Counted from the stretch's first letter, positions 17,885-27,004 are shown. The stretch: DNA of 64,000 nt from Aliikangiella marina (GCF_007004765.1 NZ_VIKR01000001.1:186001-250000); one strand, 5' to 3'. Translations and numbers: made by a program. The notes: generated by a model not told the origin, from the sequence alone.

Positions 17885-18634
17885 TTACCAAGGTATCGAC
17901 TTTCCATTGAGATCGTAGAATTGGCCTGAGTCTTTAGTCGTTAAACCTTCAATGACTTTAATTAAACCTTGCACGCTTTGAGTCGGCGTGTAAGTCGCAT
18001 TAGAGCCGCCCATATCCGTTTGCACCCAGCCGGGATGAACCACTGTAAAAATAAATCCTTGGTCTTTGTACTCTGTACTGAGGATCTTATTGATTTGATT
18101 TAAGCCGGTTTTGCTGGTTCGATAGGCATACCAGCGACCGGTCGATTTTTCGATGCTACCAAGACCCGAAGACATACTAATAACGGTTTTTCGCTGACCT
18201 TTTTCGAGGTTACCAATGAGTGCTTGAGTAACACGGAGAGGACCTAGGGTATTAATATCCAGGGTTCGAGCAAAAGTGTTAAAGTCTACTTTATCCAAAG
18301 TAACATCTTGGCGATCAAAGTAGCCGGCGTTGTTGATAAGAATATCAATTGCTCTGCCTTTGAGGGCCGCTTTTAAATCAGCGACACTTTTTTCATCGGT
18401 CACATCGAGTTGCAAAACCTCTGCGCCTGACTTTTTTAGTTCTGTTGCTGTTGCTGGTTTACGCGCAGTACCAATAACTTTGTAGCCTTTTGCCAAAAAC
18501 TGTTTTGCATATTCTAGACCGATACCGCGATTGGCGCCTGTAATCAGGACTGTCTGGTCACTCGATGAATAAGCAAATTGAGGAAATGCGAGTAAGCTGA
18601 ATAATACAATAGCAAAGGAGAGATAGTTTTTCAT
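17885..18634 (-). CDS. Short-chain dehydrogenase with N-terminal signal peptide
   Basis: This 249-residue SDR shows the nucleotide-binding motif TGANRGIG, the ILINNAG motif, the catalytic Ser (SMSSGLG) and YRTSK (YxxxK). The Thr-Gly-Ala-Asn form and GTARKP after the second strand suggest NADP preference. Unusually, residues 1-24 form a clear hydrophobic signal sequence ending AYSS before the Rossmann fold, whereas SDRs are normally cytoplasmic. It may be an anchored or exported enzyme, or the segment may be a membrane anchor. It is monocistronic, between an RDD gene and a solute-binding protein gene. Confidence 0.88.
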   Translation of the reverse strand: MKNYLSFAIVLFSLLAFPQFAYSSSDQTVLITGANRGIGLEYAKQFLAKGYKVIGTARKPATATELKKSGAEVLQLDVTDEKSVADLKAALKGRAIDILINNAGYFDRQDVTLDKVDFNTFARTLDINTLGPLRVTQALIGNLEKGQRKTVISMSSGLGSIEKSTGRWYAYRTSKTGLNQINKILSTEYKDQGFIFTVVHPGWVQTDMGGSNATYTPTQSVQGLIKVIEGLTTKDSGQFYDLNGKSIPW

Positions 18635-18734
18635 TGTCTAAACCTCGGTTTGGTTAACTGCGGTTAAGTTACCCAAAGCCCATGATGAGTGCAAGTGGTG
18701 GCGTTAAACCGAGTGGTGCATAAGATGGATAATC

Positions 18735-19541
18735 TTACCAGCGCCAATATTTTTGATATTCACTAGATTGGCGCACGGCTTGAATCGCTTGGTCGAAGCG
18801 TTTGACAATAGCTGGGGAAACCGTTTTTTTGCTAAAAATGAGTGAAACGGGTGAAGAGGAAACGACGATTTGACAAGAATACAATTTATCTTGGTTGGTT
18901 GACATCCGCGCTTTGTACGAAATCATCACAGGGTCCTCGACGATACCGTCCAAATTGTTTTCTTTTACAAACTCGATATCTTGGCCGGTATGTTCAAAAT
19001 AAGTGATCTTTTTATTCAGCGCCGGTGTATTTTGAATTCGAGTGATTGCTGGTCCATAGACCATTCGTTTTTGAAGGCCCAGACGAAAGCCTTCTTTGAG
19101 GAGTTTTTCGATTGACCCTTGGTTACACTTTTCACGAAAAGAGCGTCTTGCGTAGAGCACTAGAATTTCGTTTCGATAGGGAACGCTAAAGAGACCGAAA
19201 CGTCTTCGTGAATCGGTCTCTGTCGCATTTAACGTAAAGTCGATAGTTCCATCTTCGACAGCTTTCAACGATTGAAAATAGCGTTTGTTTACGATTTCCA
19301 ACCGGCAATTTGCGGCTTGAGCGATTTGTCTAATCAGTTCGACTTGAATTCCTTTAGCTTTGCCTTTTTCGAAGTATTGATAAGGTGGCCAATCGGCGAC
19401 ACCGACAGTGAGATTGCAGGAAGAAGGGCTTGTTGTCTCGTCAATCGCGTTGCTGGTTGGTGTTAAAACCAACAAAACCGCAAAGCAAAGCAATTGTAGA
19501 CGATAAAACTGCACTGATTTACCTAAATACACGAAAGACAA
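18735..19541 (-). CDS. Periplasmic solute-binding protein, family 3
   Basis: The 268-residue protein has an N-terminal signal sequence (about 1-32) and the family-3 fold: LTVGVADWPPYQYFEKGKAK at the first strand, DFTLNATETDSRRRFGLFSVPY in the ligand cleft region, and a C-terminal helix. Such proteins bind amino acids or related compounds for ABC uptake, but this one has no transporter genes nearby, and similar orphans in marine gammaproteobacteria may feed a distant system or act as sensors. There are two Cys pairs (about 42/77 and 138/220) that could form disulfides. Ligand unknown. Confidence 0.85.
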   Translation of the reverse strand: MSFVYLGKSVQFYRLQLLCFAVLLVLTPTSNAIDETTSPSSCNLTVGVADWPPYQYFEKGKAKGIQVELIRQIAQAANCRLEIVNKRYFQSLKAVEDGTIDFTLNATETDSRRRFGLFSVPYRNEILVLYARRSFREKCNQGSIEKLLKEGFRLGLQKRMVYGPAITRIQNTPALNKKITYFEHTGQDIEFVKENNLDGIVEDPVMISYKARMSTNQDKLYSCQIVVSSSPVSLIFSKKTVSPAIVKRFDQAIQAVRQSSEYQKYWRW

Positions 19542-19635
19542 TAGTCGAACGAATTGTCGTAATTAACAAGTAATGACTTAAGTCTAGTCCAAATTGAAGG
19601 CTTTGGCTGATTTTGTCAGGTTTAGTGGAATAACA

Positions 19636-20868
19636 TTAATCCTGCCCTCGGTAATACTCCGTTGGTGAAACGCGGGTCGGTTTAATTTGTTCGGCCGGGT
19701 AACTACCGAGAATCTTGATGAAATTACAAATGTCTCTGATATCTTCGAGTGACTGAATAACTGTCGGATCATCGATATTTCCCTCAAAGTCGATGTAAAA
19801 CATTTGCTCCCACGGCTTACCAACAATAGGTCGAGACTCAAGCTTTGTTAGTGGCAAACGGGCATCGCGAAAAACGAGCAAAACTTCAGCCAACGATCCC
19901 GGTTTTTGTCCGGTTGAAATAATGACCGAGGTTTTACAAGCAACTTGAGGTGAGACGATTTGCGGTTTTTTTGTCACCACCAAAAAGCGCGTGGCATTTT
20001 CTGCAAGGTTGGTGATGTCTCGAGTAATGACTTTTAAACCAAAAGCGTCTGCTGACTGTTCTCCGCCAATAGCTGCGATGGTGCCCGACGTGTCATCGGC
20101 TGCCAATCTTAATGCTTCCGCGGTGCTTGATGAGAGTTTGACGCTAATGCCTTGCTGTTTGCCAAGCCAGTGATGGCACTGCTTTCGAGCTTCAGGGTGA
20201 GCAATAACTTGTTTTACGGTTTCAAGAGTGGTTGTCTTCTGACCTAATAAACAGTGATTAATCGACTGACTGACTTCGCCAATGATCGATAATTCAGAAT
20301 GGAGAAGTAAATCATAAACCTCGGTGATGCCACCGGAAGTTGTATTTTCGATGGGTAATACGCCAAATTCGTTTTCGCCGGATTGGACGCTATTTAATAT
20401 GCCTTCAAAACTATCAAATGCCTCGTAGGTGGCTTGTTGTCCATCAAAGTATTTTTGTGCGGCGAGATAGGAGTATGCGCCTTTGCCCCCTAAGACTGCG
20501 ACGGTTTTATTGCCGCCGTCGAGTAATCCCGGGTTCGAGTGATTCTGCAAAAACTGCCCTTGAAGAATAACCGAATCCTCAATGATTGTGTGGAACAAAC
20601 GAGTGATGTAATGCGGTGCAAGACCCTTCGCAGCGCCCTTAGCAATTAAAATATCGAGCAGTTCTTTTTCCCGCTGCTGATCTCTGACCGGCTTGAAGTC
20701 ACCCAGTTTATTGATCGCTACTGAGCGACTAAAGTCTCGCCTTTTTGCCAGTAAATCAATGAGTTGGTCATCAATTTCAGTAATTCCTTGGCGAATTTCG
20801 GCTAATGAAAGCTTCTGAATATCGCTGAATTCTTTGGTATGCGATTTTGGAGCCGGTTTTTCAGTCAT
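19636..20868 (-). CDS. pheA: Bifunctional chorismate mutase/prephenate dehydratase (P-protein)
   Basis: PheA converts chorismate to prephenate and then to phenylpyruvate for phenylalanine synthesis. The 410 residues hold an AroQ chorismate mutase domain (about 20-105: ITEIDDQLIDLLAKRRDF), a prephenate dehydratase domain (about 120-300: VAVLGGKGAYSYLAAQKYF, IENTTSGGITEVYDLL, ENATRFLV) and a C-terminal ACT domain (about 310-395: GSLAEVLLVF and KLESRP), which binds phenylalanine for feedback control. Length and order match the gammaproteobacterial P-protein. No phe leader peptide or attenuator is obvious upstream. It is divergent from trpS. Confidence 0.96.
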   Translation of the reverse strand: MTEKPAPKSHTKEFSDIQKLSLAEIRQGITEIDDQLIDLLAKRRDFSRSVAINKLGDFKPVRDQQREKELLDILIAKGAAKGLAPHYITRLFHTIIEDSVILQGQFLQNHSNPGLLDGGNKTVAVLGGKGAYSYLAAQKYFDGQQATYEAFDSFEGILNSVQSGENEFGVLPIENTTSGGITEVYDLLLHSELSIIGEVSQSINHCLLGQKTTTLETVKQVIAHPEARKQCHHWLGKQQGISVKLSSSTAEALRLAADDTSGTIAAIGGEQSADAFGLKVITRDITNLAENATRFLVVTKKPQIVSPQVACKTSVIISTGQKPGSLAEVLLVFRDARLPLTKLESRPIVGKPWEQMFYIDFEGNIDDPTVIQSLEDIRDICNFIKILGSYPAEQIKPTRVSPTEYYRGQD

Positions 20869-21181
20869 AGTGAGTTTTCTGGTTTTTTCAAAGCGACATC
20901 ATAGTAGCGTTGATGATATTTTATTGATTTATGTGATTTCAAACGCTCGTGAACATTCTCAGCGATTGCTGAGTTAATCGGTTGCCATTGCGAGCTAAAA
21001 GCTTTATAGCTCAACAACATAGCTACAGTCCAGTTGTGCGTCAAATGCTTAAATGTTATTTACGCCATAAGGCTCTTAGCAGCAAATTTTTAGGGGCTAA
21101 TTTAGTATTAACTATTTCCCTTCAGCTTGGGTATAATGCTGCGTTCTATTTTTTATAATTTACCAGCTTGGGGACATCAAT
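20869..21181. other. Intergenic region between divergent pheA and trpS
   Basis: This 313-bp gap contains a 6-bp inverted repeat with a 4-nt spacer (ctcagc-gatt-gctgag, 20958-20973) and a TATAAT at 21132-21137 facing trpS. Nothing else is recognisable. Confidence 0.45.
21108..21137 (+). promoter_or_regulatory. Putative promoter of trpS
   Basis: A perfect TATAAT (21132-21137) with an upstream TTAACT at 18-bp spacing lies 44 bp before the TTG start. Confidence 0.45.
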
Positions 21182-22399
21182 TTGAGCAGTTTAGGCCTGC
21201 AAAATCAACGCGTTCTGTCAGGGATGCGCGCTTCGGGACGATTACATTTAGGACATTATCACGGCGTACTGAAAAATTGGGCGAAGTTACAGCACGAGCA
21301 TGAGTGCTTTTTCTTTGTTGCAGACTGGCATGTATTGACAACTCACTATGACAGCCCAGAAATTATCGAAAAATCAGTATGGGATATGGTCGTTGATTGG
21401 TTGGCTGCGGGCATCAATCCAGGCTCAGCAACGCTATTTGTCCAGTCGAAAGTGCCTGAGCATGCGGAACTCCATTTACTTTTATCGATGCTAACCCCGT
21501 TAAGCTGGCTCGAACGTGTACCTACTTATAAAGAACAACAAGAAAAGCTTACGGAAAAAGACTTAAGCACCTACGGATTCCTTGGGTATCCCTTGTTACA
21601 GACTGCGGATATCTTATTGTACAAGGCTGGCGGCGTTCCAGTGGGGCAAGATCAGGTCCCACATGTGGAAATGTCTCGAGAAATTGCACGACGATTTAAT
21701 CACTTTTATGGAAAAGAGTCTGGTTTTGAAGAGAAAGCCGAAGCGGCAATCAAGAAATTAGGTAAAAAAGGTGCCAAGCTGTATAACAACCTTCGCCGCG
21801 ACTTTGTGCAAGAAGGTAACGAGGAATCCTTAGATAAAGCCAGGGCGCTAGTTGACGGACACTCAAGTATTACCATTGGTGATAAAGAGCGCTTAATTGG
21901 TTACTTGGAGGGGGGCGGTAAGATTATTCTGCCTGAACCCCAAGCCTTGCTCACGCCGGTTTCAAAAATGCCAGGACTGGATGGGCAAAAGATGTCCAAG
22001 TCTTACAAAAACATCATTGAGATGCGAGAAGAACCGGAGTCGGTGGAGAACAAAATCAAACGAATGCAAACTGATCCGGCACGCGTTCGCTTAAGTGATC
22101 CGGGGAATCCAGATAATTGCCCTGTATGGCAGTTGCATGAAGTTTACTCACCTGAGGATGTTAAATCTTGGGTAAAAGAAGGTTGTACGACCGCGGGCAT
22201 CGGCTGCTTGGAATGTAAGAAACCAGTTATCGACTGTGTTCTCAAGGAAACGGGAGAGTTCAGAGAAAGAGCCAAGGAGTTTGAAGAAAATCCAGAAGTC
22301 GTTAGAGGTATCATTGCCGAAGGTTCTGAGAAAGCGAGAGACATTGCGAAAGAGACGATGGACGATGTTAGAGAAGTTATGGGACTAGCTTATCGCTAA
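21182..22399 (+). CDS. trpS: Tryptophanyl-tRNA synthetase
   Basis: TrpRS charges tRNA-Trp. The class I motifs are HLGHYHG (22-28) and KMSKS (270-274), with the TrpRS tryptophan-pocket segment QTADILLYKAGGVPVGQDQ between them. The 405-residue form carries an insertion (about 180-245) that is absent from the 334-residue E. coli type; this longer form occurs in many proteobacteria. The start is TTG with GGGGA about 8 bp upstream, and the residue order before HLGH fits; an internal ATG would cut the first strand. It heads a run of same-strand genes (scpA, scpB, rluB). Confidence 0.94.
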   Translation: MSSLGLQNQRVLSGMRASGRLHLGHYHGVLKNWAKLQHEHECFFFVADWHVLTTHYDSPEIIEKSVWDMVVDWLAAGINPGSATLFVQSKVPEHAELHLLLSMLTPLSWLERVPTYKEQQEKLTEKDLSTYGFLGYPLLQTADILLYKAGGVPVGQDQVPHVEMSREIARRFNHFYGKESGFEEKAEAAIKKLGKKGAKLYNNLRRDFVQEGNEESLDKARALVDGHSSITIGDKERLIGYLEGGGKIILPEPQALLTPVSKMPGLDGQKMSKSYKNIIEMREEPESVENKIKRMQTDPARVRLSDPGNPDNCPVWQLHEVYSPEDVKSWVKEGCTTAGIGCLECKKPVIDCVLKETGEFRERAKEFEENPEVVRGIIAEGSEKARDIAKETMDDVREVMGLAYR

Positions 22400-22432
22400 G
22401 TGCCCGGTTTATTATTGATTTAGAATTGATTC

Positions 22433-23443
22433 ATGAGTGAAATAGAAACACCTGACGAAAACCAAGATGAGCGTCAACAGAACGAGACGGATCGTGTTGA
22501 TCCTGAAGCGGTTGATACGCAACAAAATTCTGAGGTTTTGTCCAGTCAAGAAGCACCATCTGAAAACCAAATCAGCGAGCAAGAATCGGCTGATAATGAG
22601 TTGGCGAAAGTCATTAGCGGCGAAACCCAAATGCAAGAGGAAATGCATTTTGCGGTCGTTGAAGGTGAACCGGTAACCGATGTTCCAAAAGATTTATATA
22701 TCCCACCCGATGCGTTAGAAGTTTTTCTCGAAGCGTTTGAAGGGCCGCTTGATTTACTACTTTACCTGATCAAACGACAGAACGTTGATATCCTAAATAT
22801 CCCTATTGCTCATATTACTGAGCAATACATGGAATATGTGGAAATCATGAAGGCGATCAACCTTGAGCTAGCCGCGGAATATTTGGTAATGGCTGCAATG
22901 CTTGCCGAAATTAAAAGCCGGGTCTTATTACCACGGCCAAAGCTCGAAGAGGAAGAAGATGACCCACGTGCCGACTTAATTCGAAGACTTCAAGAATATG
23001 AACGATTCAAAAAAGCGGCGCAAGACATCGATACGTTGCCTCGTATGGAACGCGATACGCAACAAGTCGACATAGAGACGCCAGAGCTTCACGTTAACAA
23101 GCCTTTGCCAACGGTGGAGATGAAGGATCTGTTGCATGCGCTTAAAGATGTGCTGGTAAGGGCTGAAATGTTTACTCACCATCACATCCAAAAAGAAACT
23201 TTGTCGATTAGAGAAAAAATGGGCAATGTTTTGGCCATTTTATCGGCCGATGGTTTCACCCCCTTTGTTTCTTTATTCAACGTCGAAGAAGGACGCATGG
23301 GGATTGTTGTCACCTTTCTGGCAGTAATGGAATTGACTAAAGAATCAATGGTTGAACTTGTACAGAGCGAACCATTTGCGCCAATTCATGTTAGAGCGAG
23401 AATGAGTGATAAAGTCATTGACGAAGTTGAAGTGACCGAATAA
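22433..23443 (+). CDS. scpA: Segregation and condensation protein A with acidic N-terminal extension
   Basis: ScpA is the kleisin that closes the SMC ring with ScpB in chromosome condensation. The core starts around residue 95 with EVFLEAFEGPLDLLLYLIKRQNVDI and runs to the C-terminal winged helix (ILSADGFTPFVSLF, then a helix to the end). The first 90 or so residues are a low-complexity Glu/Gln/Asp-rich tail absent from short ScpA proteins. The gene lies 33 bp after trpS and before scpB. No SMC gene is in the window, so a partner elsewhere in the genome is expected. Confidence 0.93.
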   Translation: MSEIETPDENQDERQQNETDRVDPEAVDTQQNSEVLSSQEAPSENQISEQESADNELAKVISGETQMQEEMHFAVVEGEPVTDVPKDLYIPPDALEVFLEAFEGPLDLLLYLIKRQNVDILNIPIAHITEQYMEYVEIMKAINLELAAEYLVMAAMLAEIKSRVLLPRPKLEEEEDDPRADLIRRLQEYERFKKAAQDIDTLPRMERDTQQVDIETPELHVNKPLPTVEMKDLLHALKDVLVRAEMFTHHHIQKETLSIREKMGNVLAILSADGFTPFVSLFNVEEGRMGIVVTFLAVMELTKESMVELVQSEPFAPIHVRARMSDKVIDEVEVTE

Positions 23444-23459
23444 ACCAGTCTTTTATTAG

Positions 23460-23506
23460 GAAAGCCTGGTACTAGAAAAGCCAAGTAGCAGAAATGCCAA
23501 GTAGTA
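23460..23506. repeat. Three imperfect 15-16-bp repeats before scpB
   Basis: Units like gaaatgccaagtagta repeat three times between the scpA stop and the scpB start. They contain no visible regulatory signal and may be replication-slippage sequence. Confidence 0.5.
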
Positions 23507-23535
23507 AAAAAGATTAAAGCTGAGAAGTTTAAACA

Positions 23536-24606
23536 ATGAGTATTGAAGATAATAAATTAAAAAATATTCTGGAAGCCGCATTGATGTCGGTTGGTAAACC
23601 GATGAGCATCGAGCAACTGATGAAATTATTCGATGATGAAGAACGTCCCTCTGCAACAAGAGTGAAAGATGCACTAGAAGTGTTAGCGGAAGAATGTGAG
23701 GGTCGTGGCGTCGAACTAAAAACCATTGCGAGCGGTTATCGTTATCAAGCTCGCCAAGACTATTCCGAGTGGTTGAGCAGACTCTGGGAAGAAAAGCCTG
23801 CAAAATATTCACGCGCTTACCTTGAAACGTTAGCGTTAATAGCGTATCGACAGCCGGTAACACGTGCTGAAATTGAAGAAGTTCGTGGTGTTAGTGTTAG
23901 CAGTAATATCATAAAAACCATGTTAGAAAGAGAGTGGATTAGAGTTGTTGGTCACAGAGATGTACCCGGCAGACCAGCTTTGTATGCGACTACGAAACAG
24001 TTTCTAGATTATTTCAATATGAAAAGTTTAGAAGAGCTACCTTCGCTAGCAGAAATTAGAGATTTAGAAGACCTTAGCCCAGAACTTGATTTGCCCGAAC
24101 CGGGACAACAAGATGAAGAAAGTAATCTGCCACCGGGTGAAAGTGAGGGATTAGATTCGGTTGAAGCAACTGCTGGCGATGAGGAAAATCAAGTGGATAT
24201 CGAGGAAGCTATCGCGCTCCAATCGGATGAAGATACTCCGCAGTTAGCGTCCGAAGATGGAGCCGATCGTAATGAAATGCCAGAAGGCTCGCAACAAGAT
24301 TCAGCAGTTGAAGCTGAGCTTGGAGATGAGGATGAAATGAATGGTGAACTTGATGGCGAACTGGTCAGTGAACTCGAAAGCGAATCGTTAGATCATGAAG
24401 AGTCACTGAACAGCGAGACGGAAGACGACCCATTCGAAGAGCCTGTCTATGAGGAAAATGAAGCGGTGACATACGATGACGACATTGATGCTTATTTGAA
24501 TGAAGGGCAAGAGTCAGAAGCTGTAGACAGTCATACAAATGAAGCAGAAAAAACACCATCTTTTGAGCCAGAGACCGCTGCTGACTCTGACGAATCAACG
24601 CACTAG
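23536..24606 (+). CDS. scpB: Segregation and condensation protein B with acidic C-terminal tail
   Basis: ScpB binds ScpA and stabilises the SMC-ScpAB condensin. Residues about 5-175 hold two winged-helix domains with typical segments KNILEAALMSVGKPMS, YRYQARQDYSEWL, LETLALIAYRQPVTRAEIEEVRGV and GRPALYATTKQFLDYF. The remaining 180 or so residues are a strongly acidic, low-complexity tail of Glu, Asp and Ser. ScpB proteins of about 190 residues lack it, though extended ones occur in gammaproteobacteria. Together with the ScpA acidic head it makes this pair unusually charged. rluB follows 12 bp downstream. Confidence 0.93.
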   Translation: MSIEDNKLKNILEAALMSVGKPMSIEQLMKLFDDEERPSATRVKDALEVLAEECEGRGVELKTIASGYRYQARQDYSEWLSRLWEEKPAKYSRAYLETLALIAYRQPVTRAEIEEVRGVSVSSNIIKTMLEREWIRVVGHRDVPGRPALYATTKQFLDYFNMKSLEELPSLAEIRDLEDLSPELDLPEPGQQDEESNLPPGESEGLDSVEATAGDEENQVDIEEAIALQSDEDTPQLASEDGADRNEMPEGSQQDSAVEAELGDEDEMNGELDGELVSELESESLDHEESLNSETEDDPFEEPVYEENEAVTYDDDIDAYLNEGQESEAVDSHTNEAEKTPSFEPETAADSDESTH

Positions 24607-24618
24607 TAAAAGATAGCC

Positions 24619-25446
24619 ATGGAAAACGAAAAGCTACAAAAGATAATTGCTCACGCTGGGTTGTCATCGCGCCGCGAAGCTGAAGTATGGATCAAAGCAG
24701 GCAGAGTAAGTGTTAACGGCAGTATTGCAGAGCTGGGAGATAGAGCTGGACCGAAAGACAAAATTCGAGTCGATGGCAAACTCTTGCAAGTTACTGCAAA
24801 AGAAGACTTTGTTCGCCGAATGCTTGTCTACCATAAGCCGGAAGGTGAGATCTGTTCGCGTAAAGACCCTGAAGGACGACCAACAATCTTTGATACCTTG
24901 CCTAATATCAAAAATGGTCGTTGGTTAAATGTCGGCCGTTTAGATATCAATACTAGTGGACTAATCTTTTTTACGAACGATGGTGAATTAGCAAACCGAT
25001 TAATGCACCCATCCCACCAAGTTTTGCGTAAATATGCCGTAAGAGTCCGTGGCGAAGTAACGGAACAAATTTTGGCACAGTTGGTCAAAGGTGTTGAGTT
25101 AGAAGATGGCATGGCGCATTTTGAAAAAGTCGAAGATGCCGGTGGTGAAGGTACTAATCATTGGTACAACGTCATCTTAAGAGAAGGGAAAAACCGTGAA
25201 GTAAGACGTTTGTGGGAAGCGTTTGATATTCAAGTGTCTCGGCTTCACCGCATACAATACGGCAACTTTAACCTGCCGCGTTCGTTGAAAAGAGGTCGTT
25301 GGCGTGAGTTGACTCATCAAGAGTTAGGGCACTTTGAGGAAATGGTCGGGCTAAAAAAGACCGTCGCCTCAAAAGTTATTCAACAAGCGAACCGCAAACG
25401 ACAAAAGAATAAGACTTTAAAAGCGAGAAAGACTTTTAGAAAATGA
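24619..25446 (+). CDS. rluB: 23S rRNA pseudouridine synthase RluB
   Basis: This RsuA/RluB-type enzyme isomerises a uridine in 23S rRNA (position 2605 in E. coli). Residues about 1-60 are an S4 RNA-binding domain (EKLQKIIAHAGLSSRREAEVWIKAGRVSVNG). The catalytic domain carries GRLDINTSGLIFFTNDGELA with the catalytic Asp, and GKNREVRRLWEAF. A basic C-terminal tail (Lys/Arg-rich, about 255-275) is normal for RluB. Placement after scpB is conserved in many gammaproteobacteria. Its stop overlaps the next start by ATGA. Confidence 0.94.
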   Translation: MENEKLQKIIAHAGLSSRREAEVWIKAGRVSVNGSIAELGDRAGPKDKIRVDGKLLQVTAKEDFVRRMLVYHKPEGEICSRKDPEGRPTIFDTLPNIKNGRWLNVGRLDINTSGLIFFTNDGELANRLMHPSHQVLRKYAVRVRGEVTEQILAQLVKGVELEDGMAHFEKVEDAGGEGTNHWYNVILREGKNREVRRLWEAFDIQVSRLHRIQYGNFNLPRSLKRGRWRELTHQELGHFEEMVGLKKTVASKVIQQANRKRQKNKTLKARKTFRK

Positions 25447-26018
25447 GAAAACTCAGTGTAGTCGTATTAAGTAGTTTATTAATTTCATGCGGAGATTTTC
25501 CGAGTTATTCATATGACCAATCAGAAGACTATTGCGTGATGGATTTTCCCTTTGCAGGTGGTTTGATTGGGCGAAAGTATGTTGGATACTTTTATATTAC
25601 TTCGACACTCCAGTATTTAGACCACGACCCCGAAGTAGAAATTTTTATCGGTGGACCTTCTGGTTTAGATATGGAAGTTGGTAGTGTGCAAAAAGTTGAA
25701 ATTGATGACCAAACTTTTTTTCCAAAATTTCATAAAAGTTATTTACAAGGTGAGCTTCAATATCTAGGCCCTGCATTTACTTTTACTAAGTCTCAATCAG
25801 AGAAAATTTTTCAAGCGCTTCAAGATGGCTACGACCTCTCAATTCATGGTCGTCTAGAAGTGGGCAAACAATACGAAACCGAGATCTATAATTTCTTTTT
25901 TGATAGTAACGAGGCGCCTTTTAGAAGCTGCATTAATCGCTTGCTAAACGAAGAAGACCTTGAGCAAATCGCTGAGCGTAAGCGAACAGCAAATACGACC
26001 AGCACTCCCTCGAGTTAG
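25443..26018 (+). CDS. Uncharacterised putative lipoprotein
   Basis: I do not recognise this 191-residue protein. It begins with a short basic-hydrophobic leader ending LLISC, a plausible lipobox with Cys16, so it is probably acylated and anchored in the envelope. Three Cys follow (about residues 31, 158 and the lipid Cys); the rest is mixed alpha/beta with many aromatic residues and no motif I can name. Its ATG overlaps the rluB stop codon (ATGA), so it is translationally coupled to rluB and part of the scpAB-rluB operon. Start and reading frame are well supported; function is unknown. Confidence 0.75.
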   Translation: MRKLSVVVLSSLLISCGDFPSYSYDQSEDYCVMDFPFAGGLIGRKYVGYFYITSTLQYLDHDPEVEIFIGGPSGLDMEVGSVQKVEIDDQTFFPKFHKSYLQGELQYLGPAFTFTKSQSEKIFQALQDGYDLSIHGRLEVGKQYETEIYNFFFDSNEAPFRSCINRLLNEEDLEQIAERKRTANTTSTPSS

Positions 26019-26083
26019 TGATTGTAAACGATTAAAGAATATTTAAGAGAATTACCGGCTAACGTTTACCCCGATTACGAAAG

Positions 26084-27004
26084 TTAACGTATTGCAATCG
26101 CGCCCTTATCTACGCCCTCATAGGCTTTCACTTTAAACTCCGCCTCTGGGACTTGTTGTTTTAAATAGTTCGCTAGGAATAGCGCAATCAGTTCAACAGT
26201 CGTGTCGGTATTCATAATAAAACACTTTTCAGCGGGCATGGTCAACTTGAAGGTGCCTTGATTTGCGTGGTATTGAAAAGTTAAATATTCCGCGCCTTTG
26301 ATAGTGGGCCTTTCGATGATGTCGTCCTGGGTGGCAAGGTATATGTCTTGCCACATTTTAGCAATGTGCGACGACCATTTTGCTGAGAAGTAATCATTTT
26401 CCCATACTTCGATTTTCGAACGGTGGCCGTGGGCGATTCGTTGACAGTCACCAAAGTGCTTTTTAAGACCATGACTGTAATGATAAAAGTCGCCCTCGAT
26501 TAGTTCTGCTCGAAGGTTTAAGTCAACTCTAGTGACGTTTTCGGGTAATATTTTTTTTATTTCGTGGTTAATCGAAGCAGCGATTGTTTCAGGGGTCACT
26601 TCATCAGAATCAACAAAGTAGACAGCCTGTTCTGGACTCACGTGAGTGTAATGTTCACCAGTTCTAAGCACCAACTGTAGTTCAAGTTGTTGAGGCGACT
26701 CTGTGACCTTTAATAGCGGAGTTTTTCTCGCGACGAGAAACTTGTGGTCGACAAGCGAATCAACACAAGACTTAATCCGCTTCTTTACAAAAGAAAAATC
26801 AAACAACATTCCTTCTTCATTGAGCTCGCCATGAAGAATAACATCCAAAATAAGACTCTCTCCGACAATCCCACGATGTGGATGGAAATAAGAGAAATCA
26901 ATAACGGTAAGGTTGTCTACAAATAAGGCCTGCATACTCGGTCGGGCGGAACAATGAATTTGAGGGAATTCTAGCATATTCAACCGATAAACTGAGCTTT
27001 TCAT
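26084..27004 (-). CDS. Tandem PTPS-fold protein (QueD-like, degenerate first half)
   Basis: The 306-residue protein seems to contain two copies of the 6-pyruvoyl-tetrahydropterin synthase fold. The first (about 26-120) has FSYFH and the strand-helix pattern of QueD but lacks the zinc-binding HGH (VGES in its place). The second (about 172-305) keeps His178, Cys187 and HGH at 192-194 (GDCQRIAHGHRSK), so it could bind zinc. QueD-type enzymes act on dihydroneopterin triphosphate in queuosine or folate-related pathways. The spacing of Cys to HGH is one residue longer than in QueD, and no queuosine genes are adjacent, so the reaction is uncertain. Confidence 0.7.
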   Translation of the reverse strand: MKSSVYRLNMLEFPQIHCSARPSMQALFVDNLTVIDFSYFHPHRGIVGESLILDVILHGELNEEGMLFDFSFVKKRIKSCVDSLVDHKFLVARKTPLLKVTESPQQLELQLVLRTGEHYTHVSPEQAVYFVDSDEVTPETIAASINHEIKKILPENVTRVDLNLRAELIEGDFYHYSHGLKKHFGDCQRIAHGHRSKIEVWENDYFSAKWSSHIAKMWQDIYLATQDDIIERPTIKGAEYLTFQYHANQGTFKLTMPAEKCFIMNTDTTVELIALFLANYLKQQVPEAEFKVKAYEGVDKGAIAIR

